Source of the DNA: Methylobacterium sp. Leaf99
Lineage (GTDB): Bacteria > Pseudomonadota > Alphaproteobacteria > Rhizobiales > Beijerinckiaceae
Assembly: GCF_001422375.1 (NCBI RefSeq)
Contig: NZ_LMMU01000001.1
Span: 990,089-1,054,088 of the forward strand
Direction of reading: 5' to 3'
DNA length: 64,000 nucleotides
In this document: positions 15,172 to 24,433 of the stretch, in pieces
How the letters are laid out: the number at the start of each line of letters is the position of its first letter
How positions within the stretch are numbered: position 1 is the first letter of the stretch
Translations under genes and position numbers: made by a program
Notes under the pieces: model-generated
What the model saw: only the letters and a program-made list of their open reading frames with translations
What the model was told of the DNA's origin: nothing
Databases searched by the model: none

Positions 15172-16409
15172 CAGAGCGCTCCGTGCCGGGGCGGCAACCG
15201 GCCGTTGAGATGGTAGGCGCCGATCCAGTGATCCTTCCAGCGCACGGGGTCGTGCAGGGTGTGGGTGCGGACGTTGCGCCAGTAGCGATCGAGGGCCTCG
15301 GCGCGATTGGTGGCCGAGGTACCGCCGAGTTCGAGGAGCTTGTTGGCCGCGAGCAGGCCGGCCCGGTGGCTCGACGCCCGCGCCTCCGCCACGGCGACGG
15401 AGGCCGCCCCGACGCTTTCGGCATCGGGCGCAGCTTGCGCCGCGTCGACGAAGCGGCCGGCCCGCTCCAGAAGCGCATCGGCGGCGGCGAGGCGCACCCG
15501 CACGGTGCCGAGGGCGTGGAGCAGCAGGGGGTCCTCGCTCGCGCGCTCGACCCCGGAGTCGATCCACGGCCGGGCGCGGGCGCGCACGAACGGGAGTGTC
15601 GCCGCCAGCGCCCCCTGGCCGATGCCGAGATCGATCCCGGCGTGCAGGATCTGGGCGAAGGGGCCGATGGCGGTCGGCCGGTCCAGGGAGGCGCCGAAGG
15701 GCACCACCCAGTCCGGCTCGACGCGCACCCCCTCGAACAGCACCGAGCCCGAGCCGGTGACCCGCTGGCCGAAGCCGTCCCAGTCGTCCACCAGGGTGAC
15801 GCCTGGTGCGTCCCGGGGGATGAAGGCGAGGTAGGCGACCTCGCGGCCGTCCTCCCGGGCGTTCACCAGGGTGGGGATGCGGTGGGCGAAGAGCGATCCG
15901 GTGCAGTAGAACTTGCGCCCCTCGACGAACCAGCCGGCGGGGTCGCGCACGAGGCGGGTGCGGCGGGTGTGATCGCGCTGACCGATCTCCGCCAGGGCGT
16001 TGCCGAAGCGCTCGCCCGCGAGCACCCGTCCGTAGAGGGCGCGCTTCTGCGCCTCGGTGCCGCCGTTGCGCAGCACTTCGAGGGCGTAGAAATGGTTCTG
16101 CGGGATCTGGCCGAGCGACCCGTCCGCCGCCGACACGATGGCGATGACCTGCGCGGCGGTGGCGCTGTCGACACCCGTACCGCCGTAGGCCTTCGGCACC
16201 GTGATGGCCCAGAGACCGGACGCGGTGAAACGCGCGATCTCGCCGAAGGGCAGGTCGCGGTCGAGGTCGCGCGCGATGGCGGACTTCGAGAAATCCTCGG
16301 CCAGGGTGCGGGCGACGGCGAGCGCGGTCGCGGCGTCGGGAATCACCGGCACCGGGCACGGCGGCTCCGGCTTGCGGGTGAAGGCGGTCTCGTGGGGTTG
16401 AAGCGGCAT
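15171..16409 (-). CDS. SfnB-like acyl-CoA-dehydrogenase-fold sulfur acquisition flavoprotein (copy 1)
   Basis: The 412-residue product has the acyl-CoA dehydrogenase fold: N-terminal helical domain (about 25-130, with FTASGLWAITVPKAYGG and LGQIPQNHFYALEVL), a beta domain (about 135-245) and a C-terminal four-helix domain (about 250-400, LAANKLLELGGTSATNRAEA, then THTLHDPVRWKDHWIGAYHL). These match the SfnB/DszC-type flavin monooxygenases that desulfurise sulfones and sulfonates in sulfate-starved cells, rather than true acyl-CoA dehydrogenases. It ends on the start of the LLM gene and lies eight bases behind a paralogue. Confidence 0.85.
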   Translation of the reverse strand: MPLQPHETAFTRKPEPPCPVPVIPDAATALAVARTLAEDFSKSAIARDLDRDLPFGEIARFTASGLWAITVPKAYGGTGVDSATAAQVIAIVSAADGSLGQIPQNHFYALEVLRNGGTEAQKRALYGRVLAGERFGNALAEIGQRDHTRRTRLVRDPAGWFVEGRKFYCTGSLFAHRIPTLVNAREDGREVAYLAFIPRDAPGVTLVDDWDGFGQRVTGSGSVLFEGVRVEPDWVVPFGASLDRPTAIGPFAQILHAGIDLGIGQGALAATLPFVRARARPWIDSGVERASEDPLLLHALGTVRVRLAAADALLERAGRFVDAAQAAPDAESVGAASVAVAEARASSHRAGLLAANKLLELGGTSATNRAEALDRYWRNVRTHTLHDPVRWKDHWIGAYHLNGRLPPRHGAL

Positions 16410-16416
16410 CCGGTCG

Positions 16417-17661
16417 TCAGTTCCACTGGTGCCGGGCGGGCAGCGCGTCGTTCAGCGTGTAGTTGCCGAGCAGATGATATTTCCAGCGCACGGGGTCGTG
16501 GAGCGTGTGCACCCGCGCATCGCGCCAGAAGCGGCCGAGGTTGTACTCCGCGCGCGTCGCCGAGGTGCCGGCGAGCTCCAGAAGCCGCTCGGACGCCTCC
16601 AGGGCGATCTCGGTGGTCAGGATCTTCGCTTCCGCGACGGCGACGGAGGCCCGTGCCGACGAGTCCGCCGTGACGGGTTCGGCGGCGACCCGGTCGAGGG
16701 TCCGGCCGGCGCGGGCCAGCACCTCTTCGGCGGCGTGCAGGTCGGTCTGCAGGCGTCCGATCTCGCCGAGGATGTAGGGATCCTCCGTCGCCTGCTCGAC
16801 GGTGAAGGGGTAGGCGCGCGTCTTCGACCGCACGAAGTCCAGGGCGGCGGCGACCGCGCCCCGGGCGATGCCGGCATCGATGGCCGCCTGGACGAGTTGC
16901 GAGACCGGGCCGAACAGTGCCGGGCGCTCCGCCAGCGACGTGAGGTCGAGCGTCAGGCTCTCCTCGATGGCCGCATCCGCGAAGACGACCGTGCCGCTCG
17001 CCGTGGTGCGCTGGCCGAAGCCCTGCCAGTCGTCGACGACCCGCACGCCCTCGGCGTCGCGGCGCACCCAGACCAGGAGCGGCCGGCCGTCGTCGTCCAG
17101 GGCCCGGGCCGGGATCCAGTGAGCGAAGAGCGCGCCGGTGGAGTAGAAGCGCGTCCCGCTGATGCGCGCGCCCTCCGTGCCTTCCGTCAGGCGCGTGCCG
17201 ACATGGGTGATCGCCCGGCCGTCGCGGGCCGGACCGGCATTGCCGATCCGGTGGCCGGCCAGGACGTCGGAGAAGATCCGCTCCGCTTGTGCGGGGCGCG
17301 CGGCCGTGCGCACCACGGCGAGGACGCCGAACTGGTTCTGCGGGATCTGCGCCGCCGAGGCGTCGGCGGCGGCCAGGATCGCGAAGACCTCGGCCAGCGT
17401 CGCGTGCGAGACGTCGGCGCCGCCATGGTCCCGCGGCACCGTGATGCCGCCGAGACCGCTCGCCGTGAAGGCCTCGATCTCGTCCCAGGGCAGGCGCCGC
17501 GCACGGTCGCGCTCCCCCGCGTCCTCGGCGAAAATCCGGGCGACGGCGTGGGCGGCCTCGATCGCCTCGGCATCCTGGCGGATGAGGTGCGGGCGGATGG
17601 GCGGCGGCGGGAGCCGGTCGGCGGCGGTGGCGTCGATGAGGGGCAAGGTCATGCGTTTCAA
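16417..17661 (-). CDS. SfnB-like sulfur acquisition flavoprotein (copy 2)
   Basis: The 414-residue product is a paralogue of the next gene, with the same landmarks: FTASGLGGITVPRDHGGADV, AAQIPQNQFGVLAVV, FYSTGALFAHWIPARA, LEASERLLELAGTSATRAEY and HTLHDPVRWKYHLLGNYTLN. The shared ending HTLHDPVRWK is diagnostic of the group. It is probably an FMNH2-dependent monooxygenase acting on an organosulfur substrate; two copies may take different substrates or act in sequence. It begins three bases after the permease gene. Confidence 0.85.
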   Translation of the reverse strand: MKRMTLPLIDATAADRLPPPPIRPHLIRQDAEAIEAAHAVARIFAEDAGERDRARRLPWDEIEAFTASGLGGITVPRDHGGADVSHATLAEVFAILAAADASAAQIPQNQFGVLAVVRTAARPAQAERIFSDVLAGHRIGNAGPARDGRAITHVGTRLTEGTEGARISGTRFYSTGALFAHWIPARALDDDGRPLLVWVRRDAEGVRVVDDWQGFGQRTTASGTVVFADAAIEESLTLDLTSLAERPALFGPVSQLVQAAIDAGIARGAVAAALDFVRSKTRAYPFTVEQATEDPYILGEIGRLQTDLHAAEEVLARAGRTLDRVAAEPVTADSSARASVAVAEAKILTTEIALEASERLLELAGTSATRAEYNLGRFWRDARVHTLHDPVRWKYHLLGNYTLNDALPARHQWN

Positions 17662-17664
17662 CCG

Positions 17665-18318
17665 TCAGCGGGTTCGGAGCCGCCGCACGGCGGTGTCGCC
17701 CGCGAACTGCACCACGCAGACAAGGGCGATGAGGATCGCGATCACCGCCATCATCACGGTGGTGTCGAAGCGCTGGTAGCCGTAGCGGATCGCCACGTCG
17801 CCGAGGCCGCCCGCGCCGACGGCGCCCGCCATGGCGGAGGCGCCGATCATCGACACGATCGTGATGGTGAGGCCGCCGATGATGCCCGGCAGCGCCTCGG
17901 GCAGCAGCACGTGGGCCAGGATGTGCCGGCGGCGGCAGCCGATGGACTGCGCCGCCTCGATGAGCCCGGCATCGACGTCCCGCAGGGAGACTTCGGCGAT
18001 GCGGGCGAAAAACGGGGTGGCGCTGACCGAGAGCGGCACGATGGCCGCCCACACGCCGATGGTGGTGCCGGTCACCAGACGCGTGAACGGGATCAGCGCC
18101 ACCAGGAGCACGATGAAGGGCACCGCCCGGAATCCGTTGACGAGCATCCCCACCACTCGGTTCGCGCGCGGTGCCGGGAAGATGCCACCGGGACCAGAGG
18201 TGACGAGGAAGAGGGCCAGCGGCAGGCCCGCCAGCACGGCGATCCCAGCCGAGGCCCCGACCATGACGAGCGTGTCGAGGCCGGCCTGCCAGAGGCGGTC
18301 AATCATCTGCGGCGACAT
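17665..18318 (-). CDS. metI: MetI-type ABC transporter permease
   Basis: The 217-residue integral membrane protein has five or six transmembrane segments and the MetI/D-methionine permease pattern ([20 protein letters not shown]; the EAA-like loop [40 protein letters not shown]). It pairs with the ATPase encoded just upstream, whose end it overlaps. In this operon the importer probably takes up methionine or a related organosulfur compound; substrate is inferred from family and neighbours. Confidence 0.88.
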   Translation of the reverse strand: MSPQMIDRLWQAGLDTLVMVGASAGIAVLAGLPLALFLVTSGPGGIFPAPRANRVVGMLVNGFRAVPFIVLLVALIPFTRLVTGTTIGVWAAIVPLSVSATPFFARIAEVSLRDVDAGLIEAAQSIGCRRRHILAHVLLPEALPGIIGGLTITIVSMIGASAMAGAVGAGGLGDVAIRYGYQRFDTTVMMAVIAILIALVCVVQFAGDTAVRRLRTR

Positions 18319-19438
18319 GGCCGATCCTCTCGATGTCGGTTCCGAGGGCCCTCAGGCGGTTCTCCGCGTCGGGGTCCGCGCCCGCGACGGCGACGAGCAT
18401 GCGGCCCACGGCGCGGCCCTGGATACGGTCGATGCCGGCCTGGAGTAGGCGCACCGGCGCGCCCGCCGCCGCCGTGAGGGCCGAGAGGTCGGGCGCCTCG
18501 CCGGAGCAGGTGATCCGCAGCACCGTCGCCCCGCCGGGCACCGGATTCGGCTGCAGCCGGGCCGCCAGATCCTCCGGCAGATCGCGGGTCAGCGGTTCGA
18601 GGAGCGCCCGGGTGGCGGGATGCTCCGGACTGCCGAAGACGCGCCAGACCGGGCCCGTCTCGGCGATCCGGCCCTGTTCCAGCACCACCACGTCGCTGCA
18701 GATTTCGCGGATCACGCTCATCTCGTGGGTGATCAGCACGATGGTGATCCCGAGGCGCCGGTTGATGTCGCGCAGCAGGCTCAGGATCGAGAGCGTGGTC
18801 TCCGGGTCGAGGGCGGAGGTCGCCTCGTCGCAGAGCAGGATCTCCGGGCGGCTCACCAGGGCGCGGGCGATGCCGACCCGCTGCTTCTGCCCGCCGGAGA
18901 GCCGCGACGGATAGGCCTCCGCCTTGTCCTCCAGCCCGACGAGGCGGAGCACCTCGTCCACCCGCGGGCCGATCTCCGCCTTGGGCACCCCGGCGACGGC
19001 GAGCGGCAGGGCCACGTTCTGCCGCACGGTCTTGGCCGAGAGCAGGTTGAAGTGCTGGAAGATCATGCCGATTCGCCGGCGCAGGGTCACCAGCCCGGCG
19101 GTATCCAGCGCGCCGATGGGTTCGCCATCCACCAGCACCCGGCCGGACGTCGGCTCCTCCAGGCGGTTGACGGTCCGCAACAGGCTGGACTTGCCCGCGC
19201 CCGAGCGGCCGATGATGCCGAAGATTGTGCCGGCCGGAATCGCGAGGTCGATGGCGTCGAGCGCTCGGACCGCGCCGGCCGCGGACAGGTAGGTTTTGCC
19301 GACCGTCTCGAACCTCACGGTGCCGGCCGCCCGGCTCCCCGTCGCAGCTCGCACGACGGAGACGGGGCGCGCCTCCGCCGCGCCTGTCGCGACCCAGCCG
19401 CCCGGTTCGCGGATGCCGTCGAAGGCCAGGCCGGCCAT
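18299..19438 (-). CDS. metN: MetN-type ABC transporter ATPase with C-terminal NIL domain
   Basis: The ATPase has Walker [11 protein letters not shown], signature [15 protein letters not shown], Walker [15 protein letters not shown] and the switch His in LITHEMSVI. About 80 C-terminal residues form the NIL domain typical of MetN, where bound methionine inhibits transport. There is an unusual proline/glycine-rich N-terminal extension before the ATPase core. ATG 19438 is preferred since it shares its A with the metQ TGA (TGATG); an ATG at 19450 is also in frame. Confidence 0.9.
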   Translation of the reverse strand: MAGLAFDGIREPGGWVATGAAEARPVSVVRAATGSRAAGTVRFETVGKTYLSAAGAVRALDAIDLAIPAGTIFGIIGRSGAGKSSLLRTVNRLEEPTSGRVLVDGEPIGALDTAGLVTLRRRIGMIFQHFNLLSAKTVRQNVALPLAVAGVPKAEIGPRVDEVLRLVGLEDKAEAYPSRLSGGQKQRVGIARALVSRPEILLCDEATSALDPETTLSILSLLRDINRRLGITIVLITHEMSVIREICSDVVVLEQGRIAETGPVWRVFGSPEHPATRALLEPLTRDLPEDLAARLQPNPVPGGATVLRITCSGEAPDLSALTAAAGAPVRLLQAGIDRIQGRAVGRMLVAVAGADPDAENRLRALGTDIERIGHVAADD

Positions 19439-20238
19439 CACTTCAGCCATGCCAGCACGTAGAGCTTGTCGCTGTCGGCGAAGGACTTGCGGATCTGCGC
19501 CTTCACGGCCTCCGAATTGTGGAAGAGGTCCACGAACTTACGGATCGTCGCGTCGTCCTTCCGTGCCGCCTTGGTGACGAAGCTCACCGCGAAGAGCTTG
19601 TCCTCGATGCCGGAATAGACGAGCCCGCTCGTAGGGTCGAAGCTGCCCGCCGCGACGATGAAGTGCGGGTAGCCCTGCGCGAGGTCGACGTCGCCGGTGA
19701 CGCGCACGAGCTGCGGCCCCTCGACCTCGGTGAATTTCAGCGTCTTCGGGTTCTCCACGATGTCGTCGAGGGTGCCGAGAAAGCCGACGCCGTCCTTCAG
19801 CCTGATCAGCCCGGCCTTCTGGAGGAGCAGCAGGCCGCGCCCCTGGTTCACCGGATCGTTGGCGATGGCGACGCGGCCGCCGACCGGCACCGCGTCGAGG
19901 CTCTTGTGCTTCAGGGAGTAGAGCCCGAGGTTCTGCAGGATACCGAGGCCGACGATCTCGAAATCGTAGCCCTTCTGCTTTTCCACGTTCTCCATGAAGG
20001 GGCGGTGCTGGAAGAAGTTCACGTCGATGTCGCCGGCATCGAGGGCGACGTTCGGCGTGTTCCAGTCGCTGAACTCGACGACCGTCACGTCGATGCCCTT
20101 CGCCTTGGCCTCGCCCACCACGGCGTTCACGGCATCTGCGTAGGCGCCCGGCACCACGCCGACCTTCAGGCTCGCCGCCTGGGCGGCCATGGCGCCGAGG
20201 GTGAGGGCAGCGGCGGCGATCAGTCTCAGAACGCGCAT
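19438..20238 (-). CDS. metQ: MetQ/NlpA-family substrate-binding protein
   Basis: The 266-residue product starts with a signal peptide ([18 protein letters not shown]) and has the family's landmarks: [15 protein letters not shown], the motif [20 protein letters not shown], and [20 protein letters not shown]. There is no lipobox cysteine, so it should be a soluble periplasmic protein rather than a lipoprotein. It is the first gene of the operon and delivers methionine or a related organosulfur ligand to MetNI. Confidence 0.9.
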   Translation of the reverse strand: MRVLRLIAAAALTLGAMAAQAASLKVGVVPGAYADAVNAVVGEAKAKGIDVTVVEFSDWNTPNVALDAGDIDVNFFQHRPFMENVEKQKGYDFEIVGLGILQNLGLYSLKHKSLDAVPVGGRVAIANDPVNQGRGLLLLQKAGLIRLKDGVGFLGTLDDIVENPKTLKFTEVEGPQLVRVTGDVDLAQGYPHFIVAAGSFDPTSGLVYSGIEDKLFAVSFVTKAARKDDATIRKFVDLFHNSEAVKAQIRKSFADSDKLYVLAWLK

Positions 20239-20699
20239 CGTCAGGAACTCGAACGGGTTGGCGGCTCAGGGGAGCCAGGGAAGGCCGTAGGGGACCGCGT
20301 CGTAGGCGTAGCCGGCATCGATCCGCGCCCGTACAGACGGCGAAGTTTGCTCGAACCGGGCGTCACGCCGACCGTCAAACCCGCGCGGGCCCCAGGGGCG
20401 AGCAGGGCCGCCACGGCGGACAGCCGGCGGGGGCGCGGCCGGATCGCCGCCGCCCTCGTCGATCGCGCATCGTCGAACAAGACATTTTGCTCATCGTCTT
20501 CACGGGATGGCGCCGACCCTTGCCCGGTGTGCCGACAGGCTCCAACCCGTGCCGCCCCATCGGATTCAGACACAGGTGATGAACACGTCGACTTGGCGCG
20601 GGACTTAAGTTAGATCAAAGCAGTGCCATTCAACATTCCAAAGATTTTCATGAAACAATAAAAATGATCTCTTGGGGGCAACGAAGATAGAAATTCGGT
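20239..20699. other. Upstream region of the sulfur operon
   Basis: About 460 bases with no supported gene; minus-strand frames are open but have poor coding character. The A+T-rich stretch 20600-20700 is the likeliest promoter area for metQ. I could not recognise a riboswitch. Confidence 0.4.
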
Positions 20700-20993
20700 T
20701 CGTTCCTGCCAAATTAGAAGACTTCCGTGGGGTGATCGCAGCGAGGTCGCCTGGTTTCACCCGCGGCGGCGAGACGCTCGTCCAGGCCGCGGCGGCGGGG
20801 TTCGGCCTGGTGCCGTTGCCCGCCTGCCATTGGTGTGGCGAGGTCCGGAGCCCTGCTTCCCGTGCCGGAGAGATGAGCGTCGAAGCAGGCGTTCGAAGTC
20901 TTCATCGGATACGCGCAACGCGGGCTGCCGCAGGGGCTCCGTGCGCCGGTCGATGTCCGTGTCCACGCGATGCGAACCCGGTAGACGGGCTGA
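20700..20993 (+). pseudogene. Remnant of a LysR-type regulator C-terminus
   Basis: The plus strand reads GGETLVQAAAAGFGLVPLP, typical of the second lobe of LysR effector domains, then shifts frame near 20850 to read ALLPVPER, a TGA, and AFEVFIGYAQRGLPQGLRAP followed by VDVRVHAMRTR and TAG. That second part is the usual LysR C-terminus (FxxYAQRGLPxxLRxFVD). The DNA-binding half is gone, and at least one frameshift and one stop are present, so the gene is dead. Confidence 0.6.
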
Positions 20994-21046
20994 GACGGCC
21001 CCGAACCGCGCGTCGGGCCCGTCGGGTCTTCCGCGCTCAGCCGCGC

Positions 21047-21160
21047 TCGTTCAACATGGGGAACCGTCGCGCCCGTCGCCTCGCGTGCAACGAGGAGCTA
21101 CTCCTGGATGGAGAGACGGGTCTGCGCATCCAGCGCGCCGAACGGCTCGTCCAGCCGGGC
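21047..21160 (-). pseudogene. Fragment of an ABC transporter ATPase (nitrate/sulfonate/taurine type)
   Basis: The minus strand reads LDEPFGALDAQTRLSIQE, TAG, LLVAREATGATVPHVERA. LDEPFGALDAQTR is the Walker B/D-loop region of SsuB/TauB/NrtD-type ATPases, and the rest fits the usual MQEELLxIWxxTGATVLFVTH with changes. No other part of the gene remains. With the LysR and ssuD remnants it points to a lost sulfonate-uptake locus around the intact operon. Confidence 0.55.
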
Positions 21161-21199
21161 CGAGCCTCACGCTCTTGAGCCTGTCTTCCACTCGAACGA

Positions 21200-21883
21200 T
21201 CAGCCATCCTCACGCGCCGCACCGAGTTCGGCTTCCGCCAGGCCTCGCGGCGTCAGGTATGGCTGGAACAGGTTCATCACCTGGCGTGCGCCCCAGTCGA
21301 CATGCGCGCGCGTGACCTCGCCGATGCCACGGCGCGAGCGCAGATAGTCGATCCAGTAGGTCGAGACGATCCAGGCATTGGTGACGAGCGGGTCGAGCCG
21401 GTCGGCTGGGATCGTCAGCAACCCCGCCCTCTGCATCTCCTCGAGCGCCCGGCGGGTCAGCCCCTGTCCGTCGTCACTGACCTGCTTCAGGCGCGGCTTG
21501 AGCTCGGGAGCGAGCCGGAAGACCATCGCGCCGTCCCGGTAGAAGAAGCGCCATTCCCACATCGTCTGGAACCAGCCGGTGAGATAGGCACGATACCGAG
21601 TGGGCCCGTCGTCGCTGGCCGCGTAGGCCGTGGCTGCGGCGTGCAACGCCTGCGCGAACTCTCCGAACAGGCCTTCGAGCAACTGCTCCTTGCGCTGAAA
21701 ATGGTAGTAGAGGTTCCCCTCGTTGATCCCCACCGCCTCGGCGATCTCCGCCGTGGTAACGTTGCCGGGGCCGCGCTCGTTGAACAGTTCGCGCGCGGCG
21801 TCGAGGATACGCGCCCGCGTCTTGGGCTTAGGCTTAGGCGACGCCTTCGCACGGTTCCCCGCGTCCCGTCCTGTCATCGCCAC
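21200..21883 (-). CDS. TetR-family repressor
   Basis: The 227-residue product has an N-terminal helix-turn-helix (RARILDAARELFNERG, VTTAEIAEAVGINEGNLYYH, FQRKEQLLEGLF) and a helical ligand-binding domain (about 85-220). It is divergent from the monooxygenase operon. The perfect inverted repeat at 21970-21987 in the shared gap is its probable operator, so it should repress the operon until a hydrophobic inducer appears. Confidence 0.9.
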   Translation of the reverse strand: MAMTGRDAGNRAKASPKPKPKTRARILDAARELFNERGPGNVTTAEIAEAVGINEGNLYYHFQRKEQLLEGLFGEFAQALHAAATAYAASDDGPTRYRAYLTGWFQTMWEWRFFYRDGAMVFRLAPELKPRLKQVSDDGQGLTRRALEEMQRAGLLTIPADRLDPLVTNAWIVSTYWIDYLRSRRGIGEVTRAHVDWGARQVMNLFQPYLTPRGLAEAELGAAREDG

Positions 21884-21969
21884 ATCCGTCCCGCTCGCGC
21901 ATCCAGTCCCGCCCGGACCCTAGCCGCGCGGAGGCCGCCCCACAATTAAGGTGTTTGCCTGTTGATCAA

Positions 21970-21987
21970 CTAAGGTATCCACCTTAG
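21970..21987. promoter_or_regulatory. Inverted repeat, probable TetR operator
   Basis: CTAAGGTATCCACCTTAG is a perfect 7-base inverted repeat with a four-base spacer, 34 bases ahead of the monooxygenase ATG. A related half-site (TTAAGGTG) and the palindrome GTTGATCAAC lie just to its left. Confidence 0.7.
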
Positions 21988-22020
21988 ATAGCCTGTCGTG
22001 AACCTCGGAGGGCTTCAGCC

Positions 22021-23553
22021 ATGGCGATCCTCACGGTGCCCCGCAGCGGGCCCGACGACGCAGCGTCGCGCCCGGAGCCGCCGGGCGGTGCGCATTTCGA
22101 CGTGCTGGTGATCGGCGCCGGCATTTCGGGCATCAGCGCGGCCCACGCCCTGCAGACCCAGTGTCCAGGCAAGAGCTACGCGATCCTCGAGGCGCGCGAC
22201 TCGCTCGGCGGGACCTGGGACCTGTTCCGCTACCCCGGCCTGCGCTCGGATTCCGACCTCTACACCTTCGGCTTCAGCTTCCGGCCGTGGACCGAGGACA
22301 AGTCCATCGCCGACGCGGCCTCGATCCTGAGCTACCTGCGGGCCACCGCCGAAGAGTTCGGTATCGACCGTAGGATCCGCTACGGCCAGCGCGTGGCGTC
22401 CGCGGCCTGGGACACGTCGGAGGCGCGCTGGACCCTGCAGGTCGAGGCGGGGCAGGAACGCATCGCCTATACCTGCGGCTTCCTCTACGTCTGCGCCGGC
22501 TACTACGACTACGCGGGCGGCTATCGCCCGGACTGGCCGGGCACGGAGCGCTTCGCGGGGCCGATCGTGCATCCGCAGGCCTGGCCCGACGACCTCGACT
22601 ATTCCGGCAAGCGCGTCGTGGTGATCGGCAGCGGTGCCACCGCGGTGACGCTGGTGCCGACGATGGCACGGCGCGCCGCCCACGTCACCATGCTGCAGCG
22701 CTCGCCCACCTACATCGTGGCGCTGCCGGCGCGCGACCGGATCGCCAACTGGCTGAAGGCCCGCCTGCCGGCCCCCATCGCCCATCGCCTCGCGCGCTGG
22801 AAGAACATCGGCGTGAGCATTCTGTTCTATCAGTTCGCCCGGCGGAAACCCGAGGCGCTGACGCGGCGCATCCTCGGCGGCATCCGCGAGCAACTCGGAC
22901 CCGACTACGATGTCGGCAGGCATTTCACGCCGCGCTACAAGCCGTGGGACCAGCGCCTCTGCCTCGTGCCGGACGGCGACCTGTTCGCGGCGATCCGCAC
23001 CGGCAGGGCGAGCGTCGAGACCGACACGATCACGCGCTTCACCGAGGGCGGGCTGGAACTCGCCTCCGGCAAGACCCTGCCGGCCGACATCGTCGTGACC
23101 GCCACCGGCCTGACGATGAAGCTCATGGGCGGGGTGCGGATCAGCGTCGACGGCGTCGCGCCCGATCCGGCCGAACGCTACCTGTACAAGGGCATGATGC
23201 TGAGCGACGTGCCCAACCTCGCCCTCGCCCTCGGCTACACCAACGCCTCCTGGACGCTGAAATGCGAGTTGACGGCGAACTACGTCTGCCGCCTCCTGCG
23301 CCGCATGGACAGGCGGGGCGAGGCGTGGTGCGTGCCGCGCCGGGGCACGGCCACCGGCGCGGAGCCGCTGATCGGCTTCAGCTCGGGCTATGTGGCGCGG
23401 GCGCGCCACCTGATGCCGAAGCAGGGCACCGCGTCGCCGTGGAAGCTTCACCAGAACTACGTGCTCGATCTCGCCAGCCTCCGCTACGGCCGGCTGGACG
23501 ACGGCGCCATGGTGTTCGGCGGCCGGCGTACCGACACCCGGCGGGCGGCCTGA
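22021..23553 (+). CDS. Flavin-containing monooxygenase, Baeyer-Villiger type
   Basis: The 510-residue product has the FAD-binding motif GAGISGIS (about 32-39), the Baeyer-Villiger signature FAGPIVHPQAW (178-188, fitting FxGxxxHxxxW) and the NADPH-binding motif GSGATA (about 202-207). Such enzymes insert oxygen next to a ketone carbonyl to give an ester, or oxidise soft heteroatoms. The neighbours, an SDR and two hydrolases, fit ketone degradation: oxidation to an ester, hydrolysis, and dehydrogenation of the alcohol. Substrate unknown. Confidence 0.88.
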   Translation: MAILTVPRSGPDDAASRPEPPGGAHFDVLVIGAGISGISAAHALQTQCPGKSYAILEARDSLGGTWDLFRYPGLRSDSDLYTFGFSFRPWTEDKSIADAASILSYLRATAEEFGIDRRIRYGQRVASAAWDTSEARWTLQVEAGQERIAYTCGFLYVCAGYYDYAGGYRPDWPGTERFAGPIVHPQAWPDDLDYSGKRVVVIGSGATAVTLVPTMARRAAHVTMLQRSPTYIVALPARDRIANWLKARLPAPIAHRLARWKNIGVSILFYQFARRKPEALTRRILGGIREQLGPDYDVGRHFTPRYKPWDQRLCLVPDGDLFAAIRTGRASVETDTITRFTEGGLELASGKTLPADIVVTATGLTMKLMGGVRISVDGVAPDPAERYLYKGMMLSDVPNLALALGYTNASWTLKCELTANYVCRLLRRMDRRGEAWCVPRRGTATGAEPLIGFSSGYVARARHLMPKQGTASPWKLHQNYVLDLASLRYGRLDDGAMVFGGRRTDTRRAA

Positions 23554-23617
23554 ACGCCTGCCCCCGAGGGGGCGGATATCCGTTGCACCGAGGCTTCGAA
23601 GGGCAGGAACCGACCGC

Positions 23618-24433
23618 ATGTTCGATCTCAAGGGACGCACCGCCCTCGTCACGGGTGCGGGCAGCGGCATCGGCCGGGCCATCGCGGTCTCGCTCGCCGG
23701 GCGGGGCTGCAACCTCGCCCTCGCCGACGTGAACGAGGCGGGCCTGGCCGAGACGGCGCGGCCGCTCGCCGGCACCGTTCGGGTCACCCGTCACCGCCTC
23801 GACGTGGCCGACCGGGAGGCCGTCGCGGCGTTCCCCGCGACGGTGGCCGCCGCCCATGGCGGCCTCGACCTCCTCGTCAACAACGCGGGTGTGGCCATGG
23901 CCGGCACCTTCGCGCAGGTGAGCGAAGCCGACTTCGAATGGCTGATCGAGGTCAATTTCTGGGGCGTCGTGCGCATGACCCGGGCCTTCCTGCCGATGCT
24001 GCAGGCCGTTCCCGAAGCGCGGATCGTCAACCTGTCGAGCCTCTACGGCCTGATCGCCCCGCCGGGCCAGACCGCCTATGCGGCGAGCAAGTTCGCGGTG
24101 CGCGGCTTCTCGCAGGCGCTCGCCCACGAGTTGGCGGGCGGTACGGTCGGCGTGACCGTGGTGCATCCCGGCGGCGTCGCCACGTCGATCGCCGATTCGG
24201 CGCGGGCCACCGCGGCCCTTTCAGCCGAGGAGCTGGAGCGGGGGCGCCGCATCGCCAACAGCCTCCTGACGATGCCGCCCGCCCGGGCCGGAGACATCAT
24301 CGTGCGCGGCGTCGAGCGACGACGGCGGCGCATCATCATCGGCAACGACGCCAAGATCGCCTCGCTGATCGAGCGCCTCATGCCGGTTTCCTACTGGGGC
24401 GTCCTGAGCCGCCTGAAGGGAGAGCGCACGTGA
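23618..24433 (+). CDS. Short-chain dehydrogenase/reductase
   Basis: The 271-residue classical SDR has TGAGSGIG (13-20) for NAD(P), NNAGVA, the catalytic Ser in VNLSSLYG and YAASK with the catalytic Tyr and Lys. A C-terminal extension with arginines (RGVERRRRRIIIGNDAKIA) is typical of SDRs found beside such monooxygenases. It probably interconverts an alcohol and a ketone in the same pathway. Its stop overlaps the next start (GTGA). Confidence 0.9.
   Translation: MFDLKGRTALVTGAGSGIGRAIAVSLAGRGCNLALADVNEAGLAETARPLAGTVRVTRHRLDVADREAVAAFPATVAAAHGGLDLLVNNAGVAMAGTFAQVSEADFEWLIEVNFWGVVRMTRAFLPMLQAVPEARIVNLSSLYGLIAPPGQTAYAASKFAVRGFSQALAHELAGGTVGVTVVHPGGVATSIADSARATAALSAEELERGRRIANSLLTMPPARAGDIIVRGVERRRRRIIIGNDAKIASLIERLMPVSYWGVLSRLKGERT

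Noticed and set aside
20241..20573. 110-residue minus-strand ORF upstream of metQ
   Set aside because: Low-complexity Arg/Pro/Ser composition with no homology that I recognise; more likely leader or promoter sequence.
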